Counted from the first letter of the stretch, positions 25,735-34,721 are shown. The stretch is DNA of 64,000 nucleotides from Candidatus Zixiibacteriota bacterium (GCA_029860345.1 JAOUBJ010000016.1:1-64000), one strand, 5' to 3'. Numbers and translations: made by a program. Notes: generated by a model not told the origin, from the letters alone.

Positions 25735-27900
25735 ATGCTCCGCAACAAACTGCTCCCGTGTCTGCTGGCGGTCGTCCTGATGGTCGGCTCGACAGTCATT
25801 ATCAATGCCGTCGGAACCGGCCAGATCAAAGGAACCATCACCGACAAAGAAACCGGCGAAGGTATAATCGGCGCCTCGGTTATGGTCATCGGCACCCACT
25901 TCGGCGCTATGACCGATCCTGAGGGCAAGTATGTCATTCGACGGCTGCAGCCGGGGATTTATACCCTGAAAGTAGCTCACCTGGATTTCAACATTGTGGA
26001 AGTCACCCAGATCGAAGTAAAACCCAATATGACCATCGAAGTATCTGCTAAGCTTGAAAAGAAACTGACCACCATTGGCCAGACGATCACTGTCAGGGCT
26101 GAGGACGACCTCATTTCCAAGCTTGAAACTTCCGATCGAGTGACTATCATTAAAGAGAAGATCACGACACCACGACCGGTAACATCTGTTGATGAGTTAC
26201 TTGCCCAGGTTGCCGGCGTCGTTACCAACAAAGACGGCGAGATTTTCATTCGCGGCAGTCGGTCCGGCGAGGTTGCAAACATAGCCAAAGGTGATCCCAC
26301 CGGCGATCCAGCCGGCGGCCAGGCCGACCGCAGGGAATCTGTTGCTGAAGCCGAGCAAGGCAGCCAGGTCGGACTTAATTTGTGTGCCCCCGTAACACCT
26401 CAGTCAACGACAACGCAGAAGCTTATCCGCACGCCCCGCGGACCGCAGCAACCGACCCCGCAGCCCCGTTGCGGCACCGGTTACTATCCTCCGGGCCACG
26501 ACGAGTCCGACTACCTCGATGGACCGCCATTTGACGCCATGTTCTTTCAAAACTACGGCACCAATTCTTTTGTAAACACCGATAGCGACCCTCTCTCCAC
26601 TTTCGCCATCGATGTCGACGATGCATCATACACCCTTACCCGCAGCTACTTGGAACGTGGTCATCTCCCGCCGAGCGATGCCGTGCGCGTGGAGGAATTT
26701 GTCAACCGTTTCGAGTACGACTATCATCAGCCGAAAACCGGCGAGGCTTTCTCCATTCAGATGGAGGGCGCCCCTTCGCGGTTCGGTGACGATTGCCGTA
26801 TGCTCAGGATCGGCATTGGCGGGCGTGAGTTCGACGAAGAAAGCCGCAAACCGGCCAACCTGGTGTTTGTGATAGATGTCTCGGGATCGATGGGTCGTGA
26901 AAACCGTCTGTCAATGGTGAAACATTCGCTGGAACTACTGGTTAACCAACTGACGTGGGGTGATCGGGTTGGTATCGTCACCTACGGTTCAACCGGCAAT
27001 GCAGTTTTGCAGCCGACGATTGTCCGCCATCGCAAACAGATCATCAACCAAATCCAAATGCTTTTCCCGGGCGGATCGACCTACGCCGAGCAAGGTATTC
27101 GTCTCGGCTATCAAATGGCCAATGGCATGTTCGATCCAAAACGTACCAACCGGGTTATTCTCTGCTCCGACGGTGTGGCCAATGTCGGTCAGACCGGTCC
27201 CGATGAGTTGGTCAAGATGATCAAACGTTGCGCCGACCAAGGCATCACTCTGACTACGGTTGGTTTCGGCATGGGCAACTACAACGACGTGCTCATGGAA
27301 AAGTTGGCCGATAACGGCAACGGTCAGTATGCCTACATCGATGACATGGACGAGGCGAGGCGTCTGTTTGTCGACAAACTGTCCGGCACTCTTCAGGTGA
27401 TCGCGCGCGATGTCAAGATCCAGGTCGATTTCAATCCGGAGGTGGTGAGCAGTTATCGGTTGCTCGGTTATGAGAACCGCGATGTGGCCGATCACAAGTT
27501 CCGCGACAATCGCGAGGACGGCGGCGAGATCGGGGCCGGTCACCAGGTGACGGCGCTATACGAAGTGAATCTCATAACACACCGACGAGCGGTGGACCTG
27601 GGCAGTGTGTACATTCGTTACAAAAACCCGCAGATGGATGAAGTGACCGAAGTTCGCACGCCGATCCGGTACAATGTTTTTCACAAGCAGTTCAAAAACG
27701 CCTCGGACGATTTCAAACTGGCCGCGGCATCGGCGGAGTTTTCCGAAATCCTGCGCGAGTCGTATTGGGCGCGTGGTTCCAGCTTGTCGTCGGTCCGTGC
27801 GGTATTGGACGAAATAGATGGCAACGACAAACAGATTGCAGAACTGAAAAACCTCATCGACATGGCTCGACGGCATGGCGACATCCTGGCCGAAAGGTAA
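25735..27900 (+). CDS. VWA-domain protein with carboxypeptidase-regulatory/plug-like N-terminus (YfbK type)
   Basis: 721 residues with a textbook AAGGAGG 6 bases before the ATG. The signal peptide is LLPCLLAVVLMVGSTVIINA. Residues ~30-110 are a carboxypeptidase-regulatory-like beta sandwich (GQIKGTITDKETGEGIIGAS). Residues ~150-185 resemble the start of a TonB-receptor plug (SVDELLAQVAGVVTNKDGEI, FIRGSRSGEV). After a Pro-rich linker comes a YfbK-type region (TFAIDVDDASYTLTRSYL) and a von Willebrand A domain with a complete MIDAS start, Asp381, Ser383 and Ser385 in VIDVSGSMG. The C-terminus matches the domain usual after such VWA folds (ALYEVNLI, YKNPQMDE). It probably binds a metal-dependent protein ligand at the cell surface; exact role unknown. 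Confidence 0.9.
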   Translation: MLRNKLLPCLLAVVLMVGSTVIINAVGTGQIKGTITDKETGEGIIGASVMVIGTHFGAMTDPEGKYVIRRLQPGIYTLKVAHLDFNIVEVTQIEVKPNMTIEVSAKLEKKLTTIGQTITVRAEDDLISKLETSDRVTIIKEKITTPRPVTSVDELLAQVAGVVTNKDGEIFIRGSRSGEVANIAKGDPTGDPAGGQADRRESVAEAEQGSQVGLNLCAPVTPQSTTTQKLIRTPRGPQQPTPQPRCGTGYYPPGHDESDYLDGPPFDAMFFQNYGTNSFVNTDSDPLSTFAIDVDDASYTLTRSYLERGHLPPSDAVRVEEFVNRFEYDYHQPKTGEAFSIQMEGAPSRFGDDCRMLRIGIGGREFDEESRKPANLVFVIDVSGSMGRENRLSMVKHSLELLVNQLTWGDRVGIVTYGSTGNAVLQPTIVRHRKQIINQIQMLFPGGSTYAEQGIRLGYQMANGMFDPKRTNRVILCSDGVANVGQTGPDELVKMIKRCADQGITLTTVGFGMGNYNDVLMEKLADNGNGQYAYIDDMDEARRLFVDKLSGTLQVIARDVKIQVDFNPEVVSSYRLLGYENRDVADHKFRDNREDGGEIGAGHQVTALYEVNLITHRRAVDLGSVYIRYKNPQMDEVTEVRTPIRYNVFHKQFKNASDDFKLAAASAEFSEILRESYWARGSSLSSVRAVLDEIDGNDKQIAELKNLIDMARRHGDILAER

Positions 27901-27913
27901 CCCATAAATGGGT
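27900..27913 (+). terminator. Weak hairpin after the VWA gene
   Basis: Perfect 6-base stem ACCCAT/ATGGGT with loop AA begins on the last base of the stop codon, followed by cttt. A weak terminator at best. Confidence 0.35.
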
Positions 27914-27941
27914 CTTTGGCGCTACGCGCATAGCGCGAAAA

Positions 27942-27958
27942 ACAGGGCTTGACCCTGT
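27942..27958 (+). repeat. CTTGA-loop hairpin, copy 3
   Basis: Stem ACAGGG/CCCTGT closing the loop CTTGA; relatives at 10040 and 10103. Confidence 0.65.
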
Positions 27959-27962
27959 GTTG

Positions 27963-28006
27963 CGACGGGTTTTGGTTCCGCTGATGGCGGAGGGAGGGAC
28001 CCGTCG
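27963..28006. repeat. Inverted repeat with GACGGGT arms
   Basis: Eight-base arms CGACGGGT/ACCCGTCG around a 28-base spacer. Same style as 15872 and 18064. A further inverted pair (gtcgaaacc/ggtttcgac) follows at about 28041-28083. Confidence 0.55.
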
Positions 28007-28109
28007 TTTCCTTTATGAACAGCCTGTGAGCCTTCGTAGGTCGAAACCCCTGATCCGAAGGACTGCCGAAGGCAGGTTTCGACAGAGCATCCCAGCTTCA
28101 CATCAAAAG

Positions 28110-28421
28110 TTACATGTCACCCTTGCGCACCTTGGACCAATAATGCCACACCCGTTTTTCAGGGGCCAAGTTGGGGTCTCTGGCTTGCTCAATAGCCGCC
28201 CGAAAAACGTCCTCGCAGCAGGGGTCAAGTCTTTGCCCCTTGATCTTTTGCATCTGCTCGTACAATTCGCGGGCATTCTTGTCAAGCAGATGCTCAACTT
28301 CCGTGATTCCAAGATCGTCAAAGTCACTCAGCGTGGCCGGTCCCACCGAAACCAAGTCGATAAGTTTTCGTTGTTCAATCATCCGCCCAATATAGGCGCC
28401 GGCAAGATCGTAGTCTATCAC
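28110..28421 (-). CDS. Cdd1-like helix-hairpin-helix protein
   Basis: 103 residues from a GTG with GAAGGA 11 bases upstream; an internal ATG at 28382 (MIEQRKLIDL) gives the more usual ~90-residue length. The core LVSVGPATLSDFDDLGITEV is a helix-hairpin-helix, followed by LLDKNARELYEQMQKIKGQR, LDPCCEDVFRAAIEQA and a C-terminal WHYWSKVRK. This order fits the short Cdd1 family, sometimes labelled pathogenicity locus or mitomycin resistance, presumed DNA binding. It lies alone between repeat-rich intergenic stretches. Confidence 0.8.
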   Translation of the reverse strand: MIDYDLAGAYIGRMIEQRKLIDLVSVGPATLSDFDDLGITEVEHLLDKNARELYEQMQKIKGQRLDPCCEDVFRAAIEQARDPNLAPEKRVWHYWSKVRKGDM

Positions 28422-28786
28422 ATATTGGCCAAGTCCTTCGCCGCCAATCTGCTAATCACCACAGAAGTAATCTGATCTTTTTTGAAACATCCGGGTGCTC
28501 ATTACGAAATGTAGATACGTGTATTTACACTCGGTCTTTCGGGCCATTTTGCGGCATGACAGACCGGTTGCATTTTCCAGCGGCGTGAGACAATTGAATC
28601 GGACCGAACTGCGGCGGGAGCCGTGTGTGTTCGGCCACAAACATGCGTCTATGAAGACAAAGGAGATTCACTGTCGAAAACGAAACGCTGGTCCTCAACA
28701 CCGTTTTCACTAACAGTCAATTACGTACTACGAACAATAGCACTCATGCAAAGACAACTGCCTGAGTGTGGACGAAGGAGAGACAG
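28422..28786. other. Intergenic region, nothing recognised
   Basis: About 365 bases upstream of the ABC exporter genes. No gene, RNA or convincing promoter was recognised. The ABC gene's GGAG site sits at the end. Confidence 0.5.
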
Positions 28787-29476
28787 ATGATTAGAACCGC
28801 CGATTTGGTAAAACGCTATCGCACCGAGGAGGTCGAGACGACCGCTCTGGACAGTGTCAACATCAGTGTCGAGAGCGGCGAGTTTGTGGCCATCATGGGT
28901 CCATCGGGCTGCGGCAAGTCGACACTTTTGAATATCCTCGGAATGTTGGACAATCCCTCAGGTGGTGAGTATTACTTTCTCGATCAACCTGTTGCCAACC
29001 ATTCCGAACGAGAGCGGGCCGGCTTGCGCAAGCGAAATATCGGATTTGTCTTTCAGAGTTTCAACCTGATCGATGAGTTGACCGTTTTTGAGAACATCGA
29101 GCTGCCTCTGCTCTATCTGGGCGAATCCAGCGCCAGTCGCAAAGAGCGGGTGGAGGAAACGCTGGCCCAAATGAATATCACGCCGCGCCGAAATCACTTT
29201 CCGCAACAGCTATCGGGCGGCCAACAGCAACGCGTGGCGGTGGCACGGGCTGTGGTGGCCCAACCCAAATTGATTTTGGCCGATGAACCGACCGGTAATC
29301 TGGACTCCTCCCATGGCGATGAAGTGATGAGTCTGCTCACCGAGCTGAATGAACAGGGCACAACCGTGGTCATGGTGACTCACTCGCCTGCCTACGGTGA
29401 CTATGCCGGTCGTGTTATTCACTTGTTCGACGGACAGGTGGCGACAGAAAACATTGTGAGGAGCGCCCATGTATAG
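28787..29476 (+). CDS. ABC transporter ATP-binding subunit (MacB/LolD-like)
   Basis: 229 residues. The ATG at 28787 is chosen because GGAGAG sits 4-8 bases upstream; a GTG seven codons earlier would bury that site. Walker [10 protein letters not shown] (~residues 39-47), Q-loop FVFQSFNL, signature [10 protein letters not shown] (~143-152), Walker [13 protein letters not shown] and the H-loop THS are all present. The length and lack of extensions fit the LolD/MacB class powering FtsX-type permeases. It overlaps the permease gene by 8 bases. Confidence 0.96.
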   Translation: MIRTADLVKRYRTEEVETTALDSVNISVESGEFVAIMGPSGCGKSTLLNILGMLDNPSGGEYYFLDQPVANHSERERAGLRKRNIGFVFQSFNLIDELTVFENIELPLLYLGESSASRKERVEETLAQMNITPRRNHFPQQLSGGQQQRVAVARAVVAQPKLILADEPTGNLDSSHGDEVMSLLTELNEQGTTVVMVTHSPAYGDYAGRVIHLFDGQVATENIVRSAHV

Positions 29477-31874
29477 AAACTATCTCAAAATAGCGTTGCG
29501 CAGCATGAAAAAACACAAGGGCTACTCCCTGACCAATATTGCCGGGCTGGCTGTCGGTATGACTTGCTGTGTGTTGATCATGTTGTGGGTTCACGCGGAA
29601 TTGAGTTTCGATCAGTTCAACGAGAACGGCCAAAACATCTATCGTATCTACCACCATCTGACCCTCGGCGGCGCTGATCGACGCACTCCATCGGCGGGAG
29701 CACCGTGGGGCCCGGCCCTGGTGGAACAGGTTCCCGAAGTACTCAACGCAGCCAGAATCAGACCCGGCAACCGGTCTTCTGTGACCTTTGAGGATAAGCA
29801 ATTCTTCGAGGAGGACTTTTTCTACGCCGACAATTCGCTGCTGGATCTGTTTACATTTCCCATAAGCATCGGTGACAAAAAAACTGTTCTATCGACGGCC
29901 AACAGTGTCGTGCTGACTGAGGAAACCGCGCACAAGTACTTCGGCGACCAGAATCCGGTTGGTCTGGTGCTTCGGTTTGACGACCAGTTCGATTATACTG
30001 TTACCGGTGTCATGGCCGACATGCCCGACAACTCGCACCTCCAGTTTGATTTTCTGATCTCATTTGAGACCCTTTACGCTCAAGATAGTCGCCCCCACGA
30101 ACATTGGGGCGCCATGGGCAACCCTACTTACCTGTTGCTGGCCGACGGCGCCGACCCTCGACAAGTCGAGGCCCAGGCAGCCGGGATCATCGATGAAAAC
30201 CTGGGCGAGACACTCAAACAGGTAGGCGCCACCCTTACCTTGCTCCTTCAGCCGCTGGCCGAGATCCATCTGTACTCAGATTTCGGCAGCGACACCGCCC
30301 AGACCGGCGCCATAACCTACGTCTATCTATTCTCCGCGATCGCCGTTTTCATATTGCTGATTGCGTGCATCAACTTCGTGAATCTTTCCACCGCTCGTTC
30401 AGCCGGGCGGGCCAGGGAGATAGGCATGCGCAAAGCGTTCGGCGCAGCGCGTAGCCGACTGGTCGGCCAGTTTCTGGGAGAATCGTTGCTTTACAGCTTC
30501 CTTGCTGTTGTACTCACTATTGCTGTGGTGCCGATAGCACTGCCTCTGTTTAATTCACTCGCCCAACGCAACCTTGTTTTCGATATGACCCAACCGATAT
30601 GGATGATTCCGGCACTGGTCGGGCTGGCCATCCTGGTCGGACTGGTAGCCGGCAGCTACCCGGCATTGTTCCTGTCATCGTTCAGACCGGTCAAAGTCCT
30701 GAAAGGCACTCTGACCGCAGGTGCATCGAACTCGAAATTCCGACGCATCCTGGTGGTATCTCAGTTTACCATATCAGTCATACTGATAATCGGAACCATC
30801 ACCATCTTCGGCCAGGTGGAGTACATGAAAAACAGGGCGCTCGGTTTTAACAAAGAGCACGTTGTGATCTTCCCCAACCCGAGTGACACCGAACAAGTTT
30901 CGATGGAGTCGTTGAGAGCCGAATTCGCAAAAGTTCCCGGCGTCGTCGCAATCGCAGCATCACAAGGCACCCCCGGCAACGGCTACAGCATGACCAACTT
31001 CCACCCGGAAGGGTACGCCGAGGATGAGCAGGAGTTGATGGCAAATATCAACGTCGACCACAATTTCTTATCCACACTCGGCATGGAGTTGGCCGCCGGA
31101 CGAGATTTCTCCGCCGACCTGACCACAGACAGCGGTTCCTCTTGTCTTATCAACGAAGCTGCCGTCCGTCGATTCGGCTGGGAGAATCCAATCGGCAAAA
31201 CTATCCAGCAGAGGGTCCATAACGATTCGGGAATCGCTTTTGTAGATCGCACCGTTGTCGGCGTGGTGAAAGACTTCCACTTCGAATCTCTGCGCGCCGA
31301 GATCGTGCCGTTGTACATCGGGAATCTACAGGATGGTTTAGAGACTTTCTCGGCCCGGATAGCCGGGGGGGACATCAGCGAGATTGTTGGTCGATTGGAG
31401 GACAAATTCAAGGAGTTGGCGCCAAGCCGGGCCTTTGACTATTTCTTCCTCGATGAGTCTTTCGACCTCCAGTATCAAATGGAAGAACAGCTTGGCAAGA
31501 TCGCCCTGACCTTCTGTTTGCTGGCTGTCTTTATCGGTTGCCTGGGACTGTTGGGTTTATCGTCCTACACGGCTGAGCAACGCACCAAGGAGATAGGTAT
31601 CCGCAAAGTACTGGGCGCTTCGGTCGCCGGCATCATCAGACTTCTTTCGCAGGAGTTTCTGGTGCTGGTGGTTCTGGCCAATGTCGTCGGTGCACCGGTG
31701 GCTTACTATGTGATGGATGGCTGGCTGGCCGAGTTTGCTTATCGCATCTCAGTCGACTGGCGCATCTTTGCCGCTTCCGGACTCACGGCGTTGTTGATAG
31801 CTCTCTTGGCGGTAAGTCTCCAGGCCATCCGAGCGGCCCGGTCGAATCCGGTAAAGGCGATAAAGTACGAATAG
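29469..31874 (+). CDS. ABC transporter permease, MacB/FtsX type
   Basis: 801 residues in the eight-helix layout of FCB-group MacB-like permeases, i.e. two fused FtsX units. It opens YLKIALRSMKKHKGYSLTNI and the first helix, followed by a periplasmic MacB_PCD domain (~50-270). Three helices with REIGMRKAFGAARSRLVGQF follow, then a helix after FRRILVVSQFTISVI, a second periplasmic domain and three final helices with RTKEIGIRKVLGASVAGIIR. The repeated (R/K)EIGIRK-(A/V)-GA motif marks the coupling helices. The family exports peptides, lipoproteins or drugs or transmits mechanical force; the substrate is unknown. Translationally coupled to the ATPase. Confidence 0.94.
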   Translation: MYRNYLKIALRSMKKHKGYSLTNIAGLAVGMTCCVLIMLWVHAELSFDQFNENGQNIYRIYHHLTLGGADRRTPSAGAPWGPALVEQVPEVLNAARIRPGNRSSVTFEDKQFFEEDFFYADNSLLDLFTFPISIGDKKTVLSTANSVVLTEETAHKYFGDQNPVGLVLRFDDQFDYTVTGVMADMPDNSHLQFDFLISFETLYAQDSRPHEHWGAMGNPTYLLLADGADPRQVEAQAAGIIDENLGETLKQVGATLTLLLQPLAEIHLYSDFGSDTAQTGAITYVYLFSAIAVFILLIACINFVNLSTARSAGRAREIGMRKAFGAARSRLVGQFLGESLLYSFLAVVLTIAVVPIALPLFNSLAQRNLVFDMTQPIWMIPALVGLAILVGLVAGSYPALFLSSFRPVKVLKGTLTAGASNSKFRRILVVSQFTISVILIIGTITIFGQVEYMKNRALGFNKEHVVIFPNPSDTEQVSMESLRAEFAKVPGVVAIAASQGTPGNGYSMTNFHPEGYAEDEQELMANINVDHNFLSTLGMELAAGRDFSADLTTDSGSSCLINEAAVRRFGWENPIGKTIQQRVHNDSGIAFVDRTVVGVVKDFHFESLRAEIVPLYIGNLQDGLETFSARIAGGDISEIVGRLEDKFKELAPSRAFDYFFLDESFDLQYQMEEQLGKIALTFCLLAVFIGCLGLLGLSSYTAEQRTKEIGIRKVLGASVAGIIRLLSQEFLVLVVLANVVGAPVAYYVMDGWLAEFAYRISVDWRIFAASGLTALLIALLAVSLQAIRAARSNPVKAIKYE

Positions 31875-31952
31875 CACGGTGATAAATCCGCCATAAACGG
31901 CCCTCTGGCCCTTCTCACAGTGAGGCATTGGGATTGGTGCAAAGGGCGAGAG

Positions 31953-32012
31953 GTAGGTCAGGTCCTTTAGGGACCTGACGCATTTGTCAGGACCACAAGG
32001 GTCCTGACCTAC
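31953..32012. repeat. Nested palindromic element, left of the peptidase-hydrolase gene
   Basis: Outer arms GTAGGTCAGG/CCTGACCTAC enclose two hairpins (AGGTCAGGTCC with GGGACCTGAC, and GTCAGGACC with GGGTCCTGAC), giving a cruciform or REP-like fold. A related unit at 34027-34095 lies on the other side of the gene. Confidence 0.7.
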
Positions 32013-32064
32013 TTGGGGGAACTCCGGCTGTCATATCCACGAAGGACCTGACCTGCTGCTTTTC

Positions 32065-33876
32065 TCAGTACTTCAAGCCGTCCTCGGTGAAAGGATGGGC
32101 CGGTGCCTCTCCGAGCACACGTCTGAGGATATGATTCATGGTAAACTCGTCGTTGTCAAACCCGCCGTGCGTGGTGCTGCGGGTGCGCCGGCCGCTGCTA
32201 CCGTTGGAATAGAAAAACTGAGGGAGAGATCTCACTCGTTTGACCTGGTCCTTGTCATTGAATTTCTCCATGCCCAAAATCGGTTGCTCTTTCTTTGACT
32301 CGAAAGCGTTGGATACCAGATACAGTAACGACTTTTTGTAGAGGGTAACGGTATCATCTTCTTCCAGTTTTTTATTCAGGTTGTAGATAGTCAAATCGGT
32401 GAGTTTAAGTTTCGTCTTGCCCTGCAACACCGGCAAGTACGCTTCGTTGTACAGATCGACCGAACAGGCCGGCGCCATGAGTGAGCAGGACGCGATCTGA
32501 ATCTGCTGCTGCCTCATGGTTCGAAGCAGATGGGCAATCACCACTGCGCCGGTACTATGTCCCACCAGATGAATTTTCATGCGTCTGCCGCTACGCCGAA
32601 TATGCGAGACGAATCGCTCCAGGGCATCGGTACCGGCGCCGTTATTCTTGTCAAATGCATCGTGGGCATCCTGTTTCATCTCATTCCACAAAAGTGTACC
32701 CGGTATGCCAAGCATCTTTTCCAGGAGCCAGTCGGAGAAGTCACTGATGGCGCCTACGCGCTCCGCCGATGCTTTTTTCTTGCGCAGGATGAGATCCTTC
32801 AGCTCTTCGGCGAGACCGGTGTCGTACATGATGTGGAAGGGGTAAATGCCGTTCAACTTGAACACATTCTTCATCGCGGCTATCCGGCGGGCCGATGCGG
32901 ACGGCGAATTCAATCCACCGTGCATGTAGACCAATAGATGTTTGTATTTGGTTTCGTTGGCCACGAGCTCGGCCGTCTGCTCGACATCATCTCGATTGCT
33001 CCAGTATCGCCCAGTCTCTTTGTAGGCACCGTCGTCGATATGAATGAAGTGGCCGGCAATCTCCGAACGGCTGACGGCCGGTTTTTTGGCTCGGCCGGTT
33101 CCCTCTTCGATCTCCACGGTGGAACCCGGCCGCATACCGAAAATCTGAGGCGTCGGTAGAGCCAGGCGAAATACCCAGCCATCCATCAGGTTGGTCGCCC
33201 AGTCTTCATAGGTCCACAGGGCCAGACCGTTTTCACCCCAGGACCGCGCCCAGGAATTCTGCACCCAAAAACCTTCTTCGTTGTAGCCGACTACGGCAAA
33301 GGCGTGACCACCATCATCGGGACTGGTCAGCTTAATCCGTCCATTCTTAGGAGCGTTCCAACCGGCGTGTACCTTAGCCGATACTGCGATCACCCCGGTC
33401 TCGTTGAGAGCGGCGTGATAGTCGGTTATTTCCGGCTTCAAGCGGTAGTAGGATCCAATAGTGTGGCTGCGCGCATCCTTGGCCTTTTGGATGGTCAGGC
33501 TTCCCTTCCTCTTTTTCGTTACAAAGTAGGGCCACTCTTCTTCCGAACAGACACCCATATATTTCCAGCCATGGATGGCGCCGCGCAGACTGGAACCGCC
33601 ATAGTCTTCGCCCGGCCACTCGTCGTGAACCTTGGCCATCTCGTACAACATGCGGGCGCTGACCGTGGTGTCTTGTCCGGCCTGTGCGTAAAGGTGGTTG
33701 ATGGCGGCGGCCATGGCAAATCCGGTGCATGCTCCTTCTCTCCCCTGGTCAAGGATGTGAAGATTCCTCGGAGGATCGATGTACTCTTCGAGTTGGATGA
33801 GAGGGGGTGAATACATCCAGTCACGGATGTCCGGAAGATCGGCCTTTGCTTTTGTTTCCCATTTACGTTTCGGCAT
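32065..33876 (-). CDS. Papain-like cysteine peptidase fused to an alpha/beta hydrolase
   Basis: 603 residues, ATG with AAGGAGGG 7 bases upstream, no signal peptide, so probably cytoplasmic or delivered by another route. Residues 1-~240 form a C1A papain-like domain with the full triad: Cys50 in DQGREGACTGF, His191 in DDGGHAFAVVGY and Asn207 in GFWVQNSWARSWGENG. No propeptide is seen. Residues ~300-600 form an alpha/beta hydrolase: oxyanion-type LLVYMHGG near 314-321 and nucleophile elbow VGHSTGA with Ser441. A His in the C-terminal THGGFDNDEF is a candidate third residue. It stands alone between two related palindromic elements, with a perfect 15-base palindrome overlapping its leader. This domain pairing is not one I recognise as common. 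Confidence 0.9.
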   Translation of the reverse strand: MPKRKWETKAKADLPDIRDWMYSPPLIQLEEYIDPPRNLHILDQGREGACTGFAMAAAINHLYAQAGQDTTVSARMLYEMAKVHDEWPGEDYGGSSLRGAIHGWKYMGVCSEEEWPYFVTKKRKGSLTIQKAKDARSHTIGSYYRLKPEITDYHAALNETGVIAVSAKVHAGWNAPKNGRIKLTSPDDGGHAFAVVGYNEEGFWVQNSWARSWGENGLALWTYEDWATNLMDGWVFRLALPTPQIFGMRPGSTVEIEEGTGRAKKPAVSRSEIAGHFIHIDDGAYKETGRYWSNRDDVEQTAELVANETKYKHLLVYMHGGLNSPSASARRIAAMKNVFKLNGIYPFHIMYDTGLAEELKDLILRKKKASAERVGAISDFSDWLLEKMLGIPGTLLWNEMKQDAHDAFDKNNGAGTDALERFVSHIRRSGRRMKIHLVGHSTGAVVIAHLLRTMRQQQIQIASCSLMAPACSVDLYNEAYLPVLQGKTKLKLTDLTIYNLNKKLEEDDTVTLYKKSLLYLVSNAFESKKEQPILGMEKFNDKDQVKRVRSLPQFFYSNGSSGRRTRSTTHGGFDNDEFTMNHILRRVLGEAPAHPFTEDGLKY

Positions 33877-33891
33877 CGTGTTACCCTCCTT

Positions 33892-33906
33892 GGCGAACAG
33901 TTCGCC
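33892..33906. promoter_or_regulatory. Perfect palindrome in the leader of the peptidase-hydrolase gene
   Basis: GGCGAAC-A-GTTCGCC, just upstream of the ribosome site of the minus-strand gene. A TATAAC box (minus strand, about 33916-33921) lies behind it. Candidate operator or leader hairpin. Confidence 0.45.
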
Positions 33907-34026
33907 GGTGCCTGGTTATATTCGCATTCGACTTTGTGGCGTTAACCTCTTTATGGTATGGCATCACTCCGCACAGGGCAACAGTTATCTCCAGGATACC
34001 TCTGAAGGGGTCCGAAAGTCGAGCCG

Positions 34027-34095
34027 GTAGGTCAGTCCGCTACGGCCGATTGTGGTCCCGACCTGGAAGTCAGGTCCATAAAGGACCCGACCTAT
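34027..34095. repeat. Palindromic element, right of the peptidase-hydrolase gene
   Basis: Begins GTAGGTCAGTCC and ends GGACCCGACCTAT with an internal caggtcc, so it shares its arms with 31953-32012. It abuts the stop codon of the SRPBCC gene. Confidence 0.6.
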
Positions 34096-34520
34096 TACTC
34101 CAGGCTCTTCTTCATGTCGTTAAGAAGGGCATCATAGATAGGGTTACAGAATTCGTGAACTGGCTCATCGTTTTTCTGCCAGGACGATGACCACTGGACC
34201 TGCGTCCCGCCGTTTTTGCCGTCCGGACTGAGTTTCACGAAACCGGTGAAATTGTCCACTTCGTCCTGGGAAAGCGGCGACGGACCGTCGGTGATCGCAT
34301 ACGAGAAGCTGTATTGATCGTTGTCCAAGGTCAAGAGTGTCTCGTGAAAGACGCCGTTGAGCACTCTTTTGGAGCCGACCTGGTCGCCCGGCTTATCGCC
34401 GACCGGCTTGAGTTCGGTGATCACATTCGGCGCCCAGCTCGCATCATGGAAATCGCTGATTGCTTCCCACACTTTTGCGACCGGGGCCTGAATGGTTATC
34501 GATTGATTTGTCTGTCCCAT
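34095..34520 (-). CDS. SRPBCC (START-like) family protein
   Basis: 141 residues with AAAGGAG upstream of the ATG. The layout is that of polyketide-cyclase/dehydrase-like SRPBCC proteins: an opening strand SITIQAPVAKVWEAISDF, VGDKPGDQVGSKRVL, strand-rich middle YSFSYAITDGP, and a long C-terminal helix after VQWSSSWQ. These small helix-grip folds bind hydrophobic ligands. It is divergent from the VOC gene, with a 7-base-arm hairpin at 34546-34563 between them. Ligand unknown. Confidence 0.88.
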   Translation of the reverse strand: MGQTNQSITIQAPVAKVWEAISDFHDASWAPNVITELKPVGDKPGDQVGSKRVLNGVFHETLLTLDNDQYSFSYAITDGPSPLSQDEVDNFTGFVKLSPDGKNGGTQVQWSSSWQKNDEPVHEFCNPIYDALLNDMKKSLE

Positions 34521-34545
34521 GTTGGGTGCTCCTTTCAGTTTTGCG

Positions 34546-34666
34546 CGCGGAGTAGCCTCCGCGTTTGCAGATAGCGGCAGGCTGCCATTATGATGACAAT
34601 ACGAAAGATGTCGGACAAAACGTAGACATTATTAGTCCATGACGGAGGTCGTACCCCGAACGGGGT
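34546..34666. other. Divergent spacer hairpins between SRPBCC and VOC genes
   Basis: Two perfect hairpins lie in this 201-base spacer: CGCGGAG/CTCCGCG with loop TAGC (34546-34563) and ACCCCG/CGGGGT with loop AA (34653-34666). They may insulate or regulate the divergent genes. Confidence 0.45.
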
Positions 34667-34721
34667 CGGAAACAAATCAGTCCCCGGCGTGTTCTCTGTT
34701 CTAAACAAAGGAGAATTCACA

